Under the pieces are notes generated by a model, which saw only the letters and a list, made by a program, of their open reading frames with translations, was not told the origin of the DNA and ran no database searches. The translations under genes and the position numbers were made by a program. Positions 43,527 to 52,457 of a DNA stretch of 64,000 bases are shown piece by piece. Origin of the DNA: Enhygromyxa salina (GTDB taxonomy: Bacteria; Myxococcota_A; Polyangia; Nannocystales; Nannocystaceae); the NCBI RefSeq assembly GCF_002994635.1, contig NZ_PVNL01000047.1, positions 1-64,000 of the forward strand, written 5' to 3'. The number at the start of each line of letters is the position of its first letter. The stretch's first letter is position 1.

Positions 43527-45363
43527 CTTCCCCCCCGGGTTGGTGCTGATCATCGGCGCGCTGCTGACCGCGGTCACCCCGGGCAAGGCCCACAAGGCCT
43601 GGTCGCTGCTGGCCCCGCTCGTGGCCCTCGCGGTGATCTGGACGTTCCCCGACAACGGCCGGATCGTCCAACACTGGCTCGACTACGACCTGGTCCTGGC
43701 CCAGTTCAACCTGCCGACCAAGGCCTTCGCGACGATCTTCGCGCTGATGGCCTTCGGCGGGGCGCTGTTCGCCCTCAACCAAGATCGCCGCGTCGAGCTC
43801 AGCGGCGCGATGCTCTACGCGGGCGCGGCGATCGGCGTGACCTTCGCGGGTGATCTGATCACCCTGTTCATGTTCTGGGAGGTGATGGCGCTCGGCTCGA
43901 CCCTGGTGGTCTGGGCTGGCAACACCGAGGCCGCCCGCAAGTCTGGCCGCCGCTACGTCAACGCGCACCTGGTCGGCGGCGCCATCCTGATGGCCGGCAT
44001 CGCGCTGCACGTGCACCACACCGGCTCGATCCTGGTGCCCAAGATGGTGCTCGGCGGTGACCTGCTCGAGCCCGTGCGCATGATCGCCGAGGGTGGCCGC
44101 ACCTGGCTGGTCCCGTCGCTCGACACGCCCGGCTCGATCCTGATGCTGGTCGGGATTCTGATCAACGCCGGCACCCCCGCGCTGGGCTCATGGCTGCCCG
44201 ACGCCTACCCGGAGGCCTCCCCCTCCGGCACCGTGTTTCTCTCCGCGTTCACGACCAAGACCTCCGTCTACGTGCTCTTGGTCCTGTTCGCCGGCTGCAA
44301 CATCCTGGTCTGGGTCGGCTGCCTCATGGCCATCTACGGGATCGTCTACGCGATCCTCGAGAACGACATGCGCCGGATCCTGGCCTACTCGATCATCAAC
44401 CAGGTCGGGTTCATGGTCTGCGCGGTCGGGATCGGCACCGGCCTGTCCGTCAACGGCGCGACCGCCCACGCCTTCGCCCACATCATCTACAAGGCGCTGC
44501 TGTTGATGTCGGCTGGCTCGGTGCTGTTCATGACCGGCAAGCGCAAGTGCACCGACCTCGGCGGGCTCTACAAGGCCATGCCGATCACGATGTGGTGCGG
44601 GATCATTGGCGCGCTGGCGATCTCTGCGGTGCCGTTGACCTCGGGGTTCACGACCAAATCGATGATCACCGACGCAGCCGCGATGGTCGAGCTATGGGCG
44701 CCCGTCGCCGAGCTCGACGGGCAAGTGGTGTGGGCCAGCCTGCTGCATCCGAGCGTCGCGTGGTTCGTACTCGTCGCGGCCTCGGCTGGCGTGTTCTTGC
44801 ACGCCGGGATCAAGTTCCCGTGGTTCGTGTTCCTGCAAAAGCCGGCGCCCAAGAACGATGATCGCAAGCTCGACCCGCCCGCCAACATGAAGGGCGCGAT
44901 GATCTTCTTCGCGTTGCTGTGCATCGCGCTGGGGCTGTTCCCCAAGCCGCTCTACGACATCCTGCCGTTCCAGCGAGCCGACGGCACGCCCCTGTACGAA
45001 GCGTACAACTACGCCCACGTGATCAATCAGCTGCAGCTGCTGTTGTTCGCGGGGCTCGCGTTCTTCGTGTTGCTCGACCGGCTCAAGCGGACCCTGACGA
45101 TCACCCTGGACGCGGATTGGGTCTATCGGCGGATGTTCCCGGGCCTGTGGCAGTGGGTGTTCCGGCCGCTGCTGCTGGCGCTCGAGCCGATCCACGAGGG
45201 GCTCATCGAGGATCTGCCCCGCATGGCGGCGCGCGAGTTTGGAGCCGGGAGTGCGAAGCGTGGGGGGGTCCGGTACCAGCGGTGGGGCGTGGGGACGACC
45301 GTGCTGCTGCTGACGGTCGTGCTGTTGGCGTTCTTGCTGTTGAACCTGTTTGTGGATTCGTAG
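43516..45363 (+). CDS. MrpD-like antiporter subunit, third copy, Asn in place of the helix-7 Lys
   Basis: A 615-residue NuoL/M-like subunit. The helix-5 Glu is present in LFMFWEVMALGSTLVVWAGN. At the position of the helix-7 Lys the alignment to WLP gives Asn in GILINAGTPALGSWLP. A Lys is found later in FLSAFTTKTSVYVLL. This looks like a distinct family class rather than a random change, from what I remember of such triple-D operons. ILAYSIINQVGFMVCAVGIG is the conserved helix-10 region. A long C-terminal part adds helices after a soluble loop (KPAPKNDDRKLDPP) and ends LLLTVVLLAFLLLNLF. Last gene of the operon. Confidence 0.92.
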   Translation: MAASFPPGLVLIIGALLTAVTPGKAHKAWSLLAPLVALAVIWTFPDNGRIVQHWLDYDLVLAQFNLPTKAFATIFALMAFGGALFALNQDRRVELSGAMLYAGAAIGVTFAGDLITLFMFWEVMALGSTLVVWAGNTEAARKSGRRYVNAHLVGGAILMAGIALHVHHTGSILVPKMVLGGDLLEPVRMIAEGGRTWLVPSLDTPGSILMLVGILINAGTPALGSWLPDAYPEASPSGTVFLSAFTTKTSVYVLLVLFAGCNILVWVGCLMAIYGIVYAILENDMRRILAYSIINQVGFMVCAVGIGTGLSVNGATAHAFAHIIYKALLLMSAGSVLFMTGKRKCTDLGGLYKAMPITMWCGIIGALAISAVPLTSGFTTKSMITDAAAMVELWAPVAELDGQVVWASLLHPSVAWFVLVAASAGVFLHAGIKFPWFVFLQKPAPKNDDRKLDPPANMKGAMIFFALLCIALGLFPKPLYDILPFQRADGTPLYEAYNYAHVINQLQLLLFAGLAFFVLLDRLKRTLTITLDADWVYRRMFPGLWQWVFRPLLLALEPIHEGLIEDLPRMAAREFGAGSAKRGGVRYQRWGVGTTVLLLTVVLLAFLLLNLFVDS

Positions 45364-45412
45364 ACCGCATTTCGATTCGGGTCGTTGCCAGTCCCCGGAG
45401 ACGACACCGACC

Positions 45413-45688
45413 ATGAACAAGTACTTGCTCCCCCTGTGCGCTGCCCTGCTCTTGCTCCCGTCCGTGGCCATCGCGGCCCCAGCTAGCACCAACGAGGAGG
45501 GTGCCACCGTCAAAGATGATGGGCCGATGCGTGAGATCATTTTTGAAGTCGGCGATGAGCTCGAGGGCGAGGTGCTCAAGCCGAACGGTGTCGACGTCGG
45601 CGGCGCGGTCGCAAAGGCACACGCGAGCATGATCGGCATCCGCGGTCAGTTCCGCGACAAGCTGATCTTCCTGTCCTTCGACATCTGA
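45413..45688 (+). CDS. Small exported protein, 91 aa
   Basis: Starts MNKYLLPLCAALLLLPSVAI with a Sec cleavage after AIAA, leaving ~70 residues. The mature part has EIIFEVGDELEGEVLKPNGV and FRDKLIFLSFDI at the end. No cysteine is left, so it is free in the periplasm or secreted. The family is unknown. It is followed by a strong terminator. It may belong to the antiporter transcript, since it lies 49 bases after it. Confidence 0.75.
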   Translation: MNKYLLPLCAALLLLPSVAIAAPASTNEEGATVKDDGPMREIIFEVGDELEGEVLKPNGVDVGGAVAKAHASMIGIRGQFRDKLIFLSFDI

Positions 45689-45734
45689 TCAGCAGCCGCC
45701 GGCCCTCACGAGATAGCGAACGAATGGCGCGCGT

Positions 45735-45770
45735 CGCCACCTCGATCATCGAGGTGGCGGCGCTTTTATT
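45735..45770. terminator. Terminator hairpin between convergent genes
   Basis: CGCCACCTCG pairs with CGAGGTGGCG around a five-base loop (45735-45759), followed by CGCTTTTATTT. It ends the upstream plus-strand transcripts. The convergent kinase gene stops inside this element, so it may serve both strands. Confidence 0.85.
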
Positions 45771-48700
45771 TGCCGTCGCCGTGCTCTTGCTGGGTGAGCT
45801 CCCGCAGCGCCTTGCGATAGGCCTTCTTGACGTCTTTGTTGGCCGGTCGCACGCGCATGGCCTCGCGGTAGGCCGGGACCGCCTCGGTCCAGCGACCGAG
45901 CCCCTCGAACGCCTCGGCGCGATACTTGAGCGCGACGAACATGTCGGGATCGCGATTGAGCAGCTCGTCGGCGGTCGCGAGCAGGCCCACGAAATTACCG
46001 TCGGCCCGCTGCTCACGGGCGAGCTGGCGCAGCGCGTCGATCAAGTTCTCGCGGGCGTCGGCGTGCTCCGGCCAGATCGCCAGCAAGTCGCGATACGCGG
46101 CCGCCGTCGGCTCCCAGTCCTTGGCCTTGGCGGCCTTGCGCGCCCGCGGACCCAGGACCTGCTCGGCGCCGCGACGCAGCCGGCCGATCGCCTCGTGGCC
46201 CGGGTCGAAATTGCTGAGGTTGTTGATCTCGAACGCCAGGCTCTGGGCCAGCGGCTCGCGCCAGCGCTCGTCGGCCAGCGCCTGCTCGGCGCGGGCGACG
46301 ATCGACGCGACATCGTTGGCCTCACCCGAGGTCTCGCCGCTGGTGTCCGAGTCTGGGGTGGCCGTCTCGCCGGCTCCCGATGACGCGGAGTCGAGCGCCT
46401 GCCCGCCGTCATTGCCCCCGTCCTGCGCTCCGCTGGCGCCGGTTCCAGACTCCGCCGCTGCGTCCGAGCCAGACCCGCTGCCAGACCTTCCGGCGAGACC
46501 AGACGCCCAGACCCCGAACACGGTGAGGGCGACCATCGCCACGCCGATCAACACGCCAAAGCCGAGGTGGCGCCGCAGCGGCTTGGCCTCCGCACCCGCC
46601 GCGGCCTGCTGCGCATGGCGTGCGACCGCGGCCGCCTGCATGGCCTGATCATGGACGGTGAGGAGCTTGGCCGGGACCTCGCTGATCGAGGCCTCCGAAG
46701 GTGGCGGCTCGAGATCCCGGGCGCGCTCCTGCGGCCCCGAGCCCGAGGCCGAGGCCGCCGCTTCGGCGTCGAGCTGCAGACCCATGACCGCGGCCACCGC
46801 TGACGCGCGACCTTCGATCGCGCGCGTGAGCTCGTACTCGAGCGCCTTCATGGAGTCGGGCCGACGCTCGAGTTCCAGATCCAGGCAGCGCGCGACCACC
46901 TCGACGAGCGGCGCGGGGACCTCAGGCCGGTCCTCGGCCACGCTCGGCGCCGGGTCGCTGCCCTTCTTCATGAGCACGGCGATCGCGTTGCGCCCGGTGA
47001 ACGGCAGGTGGCCGGTCAACATCTCGAACAGGATCGTGCCCAGCGCGTAGATGTCGGACTTGACGTCGGCCGCGGCCCCGGCGGCTTGCTCGGGGGCCAT
47101 ATAGGCTGGCGAACCCATGACCATGCCGGGGCTGGTCTGCGACGGGTTGATCGAGTTGATGTGCTTGCAGATCCCAAAGTCGAGGACCTTGACGAAGTCC
47201 GGGTCGCTGCCCTTGACGATCAGCACGACGTTCTCGGACTTGAGATCTCGATGGATGATCCCGGCCTCGTGCGCCGCGGACAGGGCCCGGCAGATCTGCC
47301 GCCCAACGTGGACCGCCCGACGCATCGCCAGCGGTCCGGACTGCCGGATCACGGTCGCGAGATCGATGCCCTCGAGCAGCTCCATCACGAAGTAGAGATC
47401 GCCCTCGTCCATCGTGCCGATGTCGAGGACATCGATGATGTTGGGGTGGCCGGTCTGGGTCGCCGCCCGAGCCTCGCGCATGAAGCGATCGATGATGTCG
47501 GGATCGCGGCCGTAGGCCTCGTGGAGGATCTTGAGCGCGTAGGTCTTGCCGAGCGCGAGGTGGGTCGCGGCGAACACCGCCCCCATCCCTCCGACGCCGA
47601 TCAGACGGTCGACGCGATAGCGCTTGCCGACCACGGTGCCGACGCGGGCGGCCGCGGCCTCGGCCAATTCGGTTGGCGTGGGTCCCCCGTCCCAGCCCGT
47701 GAAGGTCCTGCTCGACTCGAGCTCGTCGATGTCGCCGTCGTCGAGCGGGATGCTCGAGGTGCCGCCGTCGGCGGCCACGCCTCGAACGATCGCGGACGGG
47801 TTGAGCTCGCCGCTCTGCGTGCGGCTCCGTCCTTCTTTGGGCGCGGGCTTGGGCGTGGGCGTGGCGCTGGCCAGGCTGATCGCGTCGCTGATGCTGAGCG
47901 TCTCGGACTCGTCGATCGAGGCCTGGGCCCGGATCGGCGAGAAGTCCTCGCGCGAGTAGCTGGCGTAGTCTTGCGACTCCAGCCGGTACTCACGCGAGAA
48001 GATGTCACGCATGAACGCCGCCACGCGGTCGACGTCGCAGCTGGGATGGTGGCGGGTGAGCACCTCGGATAGCGCGACCTTGAACTCGCCCGCGGTCTGA
48101 AACCGATCTTCGCGCTCGACCGCGAGCGCCTTGACCACGACCTCATCGAGGCCGTCGGGGACCCCGGGCACGATCGAGGATGGCGCCTTGATCTTGGGGT
48201 TGCGCAGCTCGGACAGCGCGCTGGCGCCCAGCGCCTGGTGGCGGTCGGCCGGGAACAGCTGGCGCCCGGTCAACATCTCCCACAGCACGATCCCCGCAGC
48301 GTAGATGTCCGTGCGGCGGTCCGCCGGGAGCCCGCGAGCTTGCTCGGGAGACAGGTAGCTGTAGCGTCCAAACACGACGCCCGGGTTGGTCAGCTCTTGC
48401 TTGATCGCGTGGGTCGCCAGGCCAAAGTCGGTGACCTTGATCTGGCCGTGGTAGCTCACCATGATGTTCGGCGGCGAGATGTCGCGATGGACCAGGTCGA
48501 GGCTCATCGCGTCGTGGACATACTCGAGCGCGCGGCACAGCTCACGGACCACGAAGGTCGCAAACTCGACGGGGATCCGCCGATGCAGCTGCGCGCAGCG
48601 GTTCCAGACCCCGCGTAGATCCTTCCCCTCGACCAGCTCCATCGACAGGTAGTAGTCGTCGGCGACCCGACCGGCGTCGAACACCTGGACCAGGTTGGCG

Positions 48701-48966
48701 TGGTTGAGGCGAACCACGACCTTGGCCTCGTCGAGGAACCGGCGCCGCACGCCGCCTCCGTCCTCGAGCTCGGTCAGGACCTTCTTGACCACGCACAGCT
48801 TCTCGAACCCCCCCGTCTCGCCCGCGGCCGCCAAGAACAGCTCGCCCATGCCACCGCGCGCCATCGGACGCAGCAGCACATACTTGCCGAACACCTGGGG
48901 GAAACCGCTACTTTGACTGCCGGACCCAGAGCCCGTCGGTTCGGCAGAAGCAGCCACGGCGCTCAT
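45766..48966 (-). CDS. Ser/Thr protein kinase with two catalytic domains and a TPR-like extracytoplasmic part
   Basis: The ATG at 48966 gives 1066 residues; the frame runs further up but overlaps non-coding bases. Kinase 1 spans about 25-300: Gly loop in MARGGMGELF, Lys61 in CVVKKV, HRDISPPN at 160-167, DFG at 180-182 and YLSPEQARG in place of APE. Kinase 2 spans about 445-720: IGVGGMGAVF, Lys479 in YALKIL, HRDLKSEN at 572-579, DFG at 596-598, GSPAYMAPEQAAG. Both have the residues needed for activity. A membrane helix (about 798-820) is followed by a Ser/Gly/Glu linker and TPR-like helices to the end. Two full kinase domains in one chain are rare outside myxobacteria. It reads toward the terminator at 45.7 kb. 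Confidence 0.94.
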   Translation of the reverse strand: MSAVAASAEPTGSGSGSQSSGFPQVFGKYVLLRPMARGGMGELFLAAAGETGGFEKLCVVKKVLTELEDGGGVRRRFLDEAKVVVRLNHANLVQVFDAGRVADDYYLSMELVEGKDLRGVWNRCAQLHRRIPVEFATFVVRELCRALEYVHDAMSLDLVHRDISPPNIMVSYHGQIKVTDFGLATHAIKQELTNPGVVFGRYSYLSPEQARGLPADRRTDIYAAGIVLWEMLTGRQLFPADRHQALGASALSELRNPKIKAPSSIVPGVPDGLDEVVVKALAVEREDRFQTAGEFKVALSEVLTRHHPSCDVDRVAAFMRDIFSREYRLESQDYASYSREDFSPIRAQASIDESETLSISDAISLASATPTPKPAPKEGRSRTQSGELNPSAIVRGVAADGGTSSIPLDDGDIDELESSRTFTGWDGGPTPTELAEAAAARVGTVVGKRYRVDRLIGVGGMGAVFAATHLALGKTYALKILHEAYGRDPDIIDRFMREARAATQTGHPNIIDVLDIGTMDEGDLYFVMELLEGIDLATVIRQSGPLAMRRAVHVGRQICRALSAAHEAGIIHRDLKSENVVLIVKGSDPDFVKVLDFGICKHINSINPSQTSPGMVMGSPAYMAPEQAAGAAADVKSDIYALGTILFEMLTGHLPFTGRNAIAVLMKKGSDPAPSVAEDRPEVPAPLVEVVARCLDLELERRPDSMKALEYELTRAIEGRASAVAAVMGLQLDAEAAASASGSGPQERARDLEPPPSEASISEVPAKLLTVHDQAMQAAAVARHAQQAAAGAEAKPLRRHLGFGVLIGVAMVALTVFGVWASGLAGRSGSGSGSDAAAESGTGASGAQDGGNDGGQALDSASSGAGETATPDSDTSGETSGEANDVASIVARAEQALADERWREPLAQSLAFEINNLSNFDPGHEAIGRLRRGAEQVLGPRARKAAKAKDWEPTAAAYRDLLAIWPEHADARENLIDALRQLAREQRADGNFVGLLATADELLNRDPDMFVALKYRAEAFEGLGRWTEAVPAYREAMRVRPANKDVKKAYRKALRELTQQEHGDGK

Positions 48967-49064
48967 CTTACCCAATGCCGGGCAAACCGCGACGATACTG
49001 GCGAACATGCGGGGCCCGCCCGGCGCCGACACCGGTGTGGTGTGCGTGGATACTGCGTGGATAC

Positions 49065-50354
49065 CTAGTCTGGCTCGCAGGCTGACGGCAGGTGCAGCGT
49101 TCGTCGTGGGCCCGTTGGCTGCGATGTGACTTCGACCACCGCACGAACGACTGAACACTCGGCGGCGCGCAGGCGGAGGGTGTAGTCGCCGGGGGCCACG
49201 TCAGCGGCCGCGAGGTGGCCTTCATGGTCTGTCCCCCCCCCCACGAAGGGGCCGCCGTCGACCCGCACGCCGTCAGCTGGCCGCCCACTCGCATGTAGGA
49301 CCAGCAGCTCCAACGTGACCCCTCGCGCGGGCTGCTCCACGTTCAGCTCGACCTCGTCACCAGGGCTCACGCTGGCGAGGATCCCCAGCTCGCGGCCGTC
49401 TCGGACCGCGCGCAGGCGATAGCGTGCCTGCGCGAGCCCAGCCAGCGCGAACTGACCGTCCACGACCCGCGCGTGGTGCTGCTCGTCGGGGCGCTCGCTG
49501 TTGGTGGCCAAGATCTTGGTGCGGTCGTCGAACAGCTCGCCGTCGCTACCCCGCACGACGCCCGTGATCGGCGCGGCCGCAGGATCGAGCACGAGCTCGG
49601 ACACCGCGTCCGACTGGGCGTCGAGCTCGACCTCGAGCTCGGTCGGCGCGAACGCTGGGGCCGAGACCAGCACCTGCGCCCGCAGACGATCCTCGCTCGG
49701 CGCTGCCTCACGGCATGTAGGTGGACCCCGCTGGAGATCGCAGGCGTCACACGGCCGAAGCCCCGGGAGCGCCACCGCAAATTCGCCGTCCATGTCGGTC
49801 CGCGCATGCGCTCGACGGCCGTCGTCGCTGCGCACGGCCAAGCTCGCGTCGACGACCGCGTCACCGAGCGGACTTCGCACGATCCCGCTGATCTTCGGCG
49901 CAGCGGCGACCTCGAATTCACGCCGCTCGTCAGGCGCGAGCTCCCACGCGCTCGGCTGCTCGAAGGCCGGGTGACGCAGCCGGACGCAGGTGGTCGTCGG
50001 GCAGGCGGGCGCGAGCAGGCTTCCGTCTTCCGTGAGCTGGGCCCGCGCGCCGGGCTGGCCATCGGCGCACCACAGCTCGATCGCGCCGAGCGTGAGCGGA
50101 CCCTCGTCGGGTGAGACGAACACGCCCCCGATCAGCGGCGCACCGGGCAAGATCGGCAACTCCGCGATGCCCTCGCCGCGGGTGGCGTGTGGATCGGCGC
50201 GGCTGTGGGCCCGGGCGGTCGCAGCTGGGTTGGTGTCGCGCGCATCGCTGCGGGCCGCCACGCTCGGGCGATCTGCCGACCACCAGACGCCGACCACCGT
50301 CAGCATCGCCGCCAGGGCGACGCCGAGCAGCACCCACGCGCGCCTCGAGTTCAT
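49065..50354 (-). CDS. Membrane-anchored protein with carboxypeptidase-regulatory-like (beta-sandwich) domains
   Basis: A 429-residue protein. An N-terminal helix (RAWVLLGVALAAMLTVVGVW) anchors it or exports it. The rest shows repeated strands of CarboxypepD_reg type: ISGIVRSPLGDAVVDASLAV, DGEFAVALPGLRPCDACDL, ITGVVRGSDGELFDDRTKIL, GQFALAGLAQARYRLRAVRD, GHLAAADVAPGDYTLRLRAA. These are binding or stalk modules; no catalytic domain is seen. It starts at the ATG overlapping the end of the phosphohexomutase gene by four bases, which is an unusual pairing. A G10 run sits inside the coding part. Confidence 0.8.
   Translation of the reverse strand: MNSRRAWVLLGVALAAMLTVVGVWWSADRPSVAARSDARDTNPAATARAHSRADPHATRGEGIAELPILPGAPLIGGVFVSPDEGPLTLGAIELWCADGQPGARAQLTEDGSLLAPACPTTTCVRLRHPAFEQPSAWELAPDERREFEVAAAPKISGIVRSPLGDAVVDASLAVRSDDGRRAHARTDMDGEFAVALPGLRPCDACDLQRGPPTCREAAPSEDRLRAQVLVSAPAFAPTELEVELDAQSDAVSELVLDPAAAPITGVVRGSDGELFDDRTKILATNSERPDEQHHARVVDGQFALAGLAQARYRLRAVRDGRELGILASVSPGDEVELNVEQPARGVTLELLVLHASGRPADGVRVDGGPFVGGGTDHEGHLAAADVAPGDYTLRLRAAECSVVRAVVEVTSQPTGPRRTLHLPSACEPD
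49233..49242. repeat. Ten-base G run (minus strand) inside a coding region
   Basis: Ten consecutive C on the plus strand code Gly-Gly-Gly within VGGGTDHEG of the carboxypeptidase-regulatory-domain protein. Slippage would cut the last ~50 residues, so the site may switch expression or be a base-calling weak point. Confidence 0.9.
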
Positions 50355-52264
50355 GCTGACTCGATCAGCGGCGCCATGACCTCGGTCGCGAAGCGCTCGG
50401 CGTCGGCGAGCACCTGCGCGACGAGGGCGTCGACTTGCTCGCGCTCGCGGGCGGCCGCGCCTGGCTCGTCGATCCCGGCCCGACCATGCGCGAGCGCGTA
50501 GGCCTTGATCTTGGGCTCGGTCCCGCTGGGCCGAAACACCAGCCGACACCCGCGGCCGTCGCCAGCGAGCTCGTAGACCAGCACATCACCCGGCAGATCA
50601 CGGGTTGGCCAGCCGGTTGGCGTGGGCTTCAGGCGATCGAGCGTGGCCTGGACCGCGAGCCCACCGAAGCTCGACGGTGGATCGCTGCGCAGGCGATCCA
50701 TGACGGCAGAGATCGCCCGCCGCCCCGATGACCCCTCTGCATAGAGGTTGCCGGTCTGCTCGCGATGGTAGCCGTGGATCGCCCACAGCTGCTCGAGCCG
50801 GCCGAACAGATCCGTGCCTTCGCGCTTGCACGCGGCCGCGCACTCGCACAGCAACAGCGCCGCGATCGCGCCGTCCTTGTCGCGGATCTCGTTGCCGCGC
50901 AGGTAGCCGTGGCTCTCTTCACAGGCGAACACCAACGTCCGCGGCTCGCCGCGCCGCTCGCTGTCGGCCTGCATGCCCGCGTGGTTCTTGAAGCCGACCA
51001 GCAGATCGTCGACGACCTCGACCTCGCGCGCGCGCGCGAGCTTGGCGATCAGCGGCGAGCTGACCAGGGTCGTGAGCACCCAGCCGCCGCGCAGCTCCTC
51101 GGAGCCGAGCGCCGACAGCTCGCGCAGCACGTGGTCGAGCATCAGCACGCCGAGCCGGTTGCCGTCGATGAAGCCATACTCGCCGTCGGCCTGGCGGACC
51201 ATCGCGCCGAGCCGGTCGGCGTCGGGATCGGTCGCGAGCAAGAGATCGGCCCGCTGCGCCCGCGCGACCTCCAGCCCGACCGCGAACGCGGCGATCGACT
51301 CGGGGTTGGCGCTCTTGACGGTCTCGAACACGCCGTCGTCGGGCAGCTGCGCCTCGACCAAGATCGGCGCGAGCCCGCGCGCCCGCAGCACCGGGATCAC
51401 CGAGCTGTGGCCGACGCCGTGCAGCGGCGTGAACGCGACCCGCACCGCCGCGTCACCATCGAGCGCACCCGGGGTCACGCCCTGGGCCAGCACGTACTCA
51501 TGATAGGGATCATCGGCGCGATCGGGCTGCGCGTCGGGGTTGATCCGCTCGACCGCGGCTGGGACCACGCCGGCCGTGACCGCTTTGATGTCGATCTCCG
51601 GCAGCGAGCCCGGGTTGTTGCCGGCCGCGACGATCCCGTCCATGAGGCGACGATCGAGATCGCCGATCACCTGGGCCCCGTCGGGTCCGTAGATCTTGAT
51701 GCCGTTGTCGGTCGGCGGGTTGTGGCTGGCCGAGATCACGATCCCGGCCCCGCATCCGAGCCGACGGACCAGGAACGACAGCTGCGGGGTTGGGCGCGGG
51801 CCGTCGATCAACGTGACAGCGATCTGCTCGGCGGTCAGCGCCGCGGCGACCACCAACGCAAACGTCCGGCTGCTGCTCCGCGTATCGTACACCACCGCGA
51901 CCTTGGGGGTCTCGTCGGACTCGCGCATCGCGACCGCCAAGCCCCGGGCGGTCTCGCGCATGACCGCCGCGTTGACCCGATTGGGCCCGGCGCCGCACGG
52001 GCCACGCCGGCCCCCCGTGCCGATCGGCAGCGGTCCGACGAAGGCATCCTCCAGCTCGGCCAGCGCGTCGGCCTGACCCTTGCTGCCCGCCGGATCCGCG
52101 CCTGACCCGCCGATCGCCCGGGCGACCGTTCGTTCCAGCTCGGCCCGGGTGTCGGCGTAGGCGGGATCACTCAGCCACGCCCGGATTGTGGCGCGCATGG
52201 GCTCGGGGAGCGCGAGACGGTCGAGCGCCTCGAGCACGGATTCGGCGGGAGCATCGGTGGTCAC
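50351..52264 (-). CDS. Phosphoglucomutase/phosphomannomutase family protein (PGM2 type)
   Basis: An alpha-D-phosphohexomutase that moves phosphate between C1 and C6 (or C5) of sugars, feeding glycogen and sugar-nucleotide supply. It has 637 residues. The four motifs are present: phosphoserine loop ISASHNPPTDNGIKIY, metal site ATDPDADRLG, sugar-binding CEESHGYLRGNEIRDKD and phosphate site FRPSGTEPKIKAY. Length and EESHGYL-type motif point to the PGM2/phosphopentomutase class. A helical N-terminal part of ~70 residues precedes the fold. It ends in a four-base overlap with the next gene. Confidence 0.94.
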   Translation of the reverse strand: MTTDAPAESVLEALDRLALPEPMRATIRAWLSDPAYADTRAELERTVARAIGGSGADPAGSKGQADALAELEDAFVGPLPIGTGGRRGPCGAGPNRVNAAVMRETARGLAVAMRESDETPKVAVVYDTRSSSRTFALVVAAALTAEQIAVTLIDGPRPTPQLSFLVRRLGCGAGIVISASHNPPTDNGIKIYGPDGAQVIGDLDRRLMDGIVAAGNNPGSLPEIDIKAVTAGVVPAAVERINPDAQPDRADDPYHEYVLAQGVTPGALDGDAAVRVAFTPLHGVGHSSVIPVLRARGLAPILVEAQLPDDGVFETVKSANPESIAAFAVGLEVARAQRADLLLATDPDADRLGAMVRQADGEYGFIDGNRLGVLMLDHVLRELSALGSEELRGGWVLTTLVSSPLIAKLARAREVEVVDDLLVGFKNHAGMQADSERRGEPRTLVFACEESHGYLRGNEIRDKDGAIAALLLCECAAACKREGTDLFGRLEQLWAIHGYHREQTGNLYAEGSSGRRAISAVMDRLRSDPPSSFGGLAVQATLDRLKPTPTGWPTRDLPGDVLVYELAGDGRGCRLVFRPSGTEPKIKAYALAHGRAGIDEPGAAAREREQVDALVAQVLADAERFATEVMAPLIESA

Positions 52265-52457
52265 GGTGAAATCTTACCTGTGACTAGCACGTTCGCGGGG
52301 CTCGAATCGGCAGACCGAAGCAATTACGGCGCGCCTGCGTCAACGTGTTCGACCGGCGCAGTCTCACGAAGTGTGGAACACTAGAGCGGGTCCTCTGTCG
52401 GACCCAGCCATCGGCGATACCGGCAGCGCCAGCTGCACCTGAAGGAAGCGGGAACCT

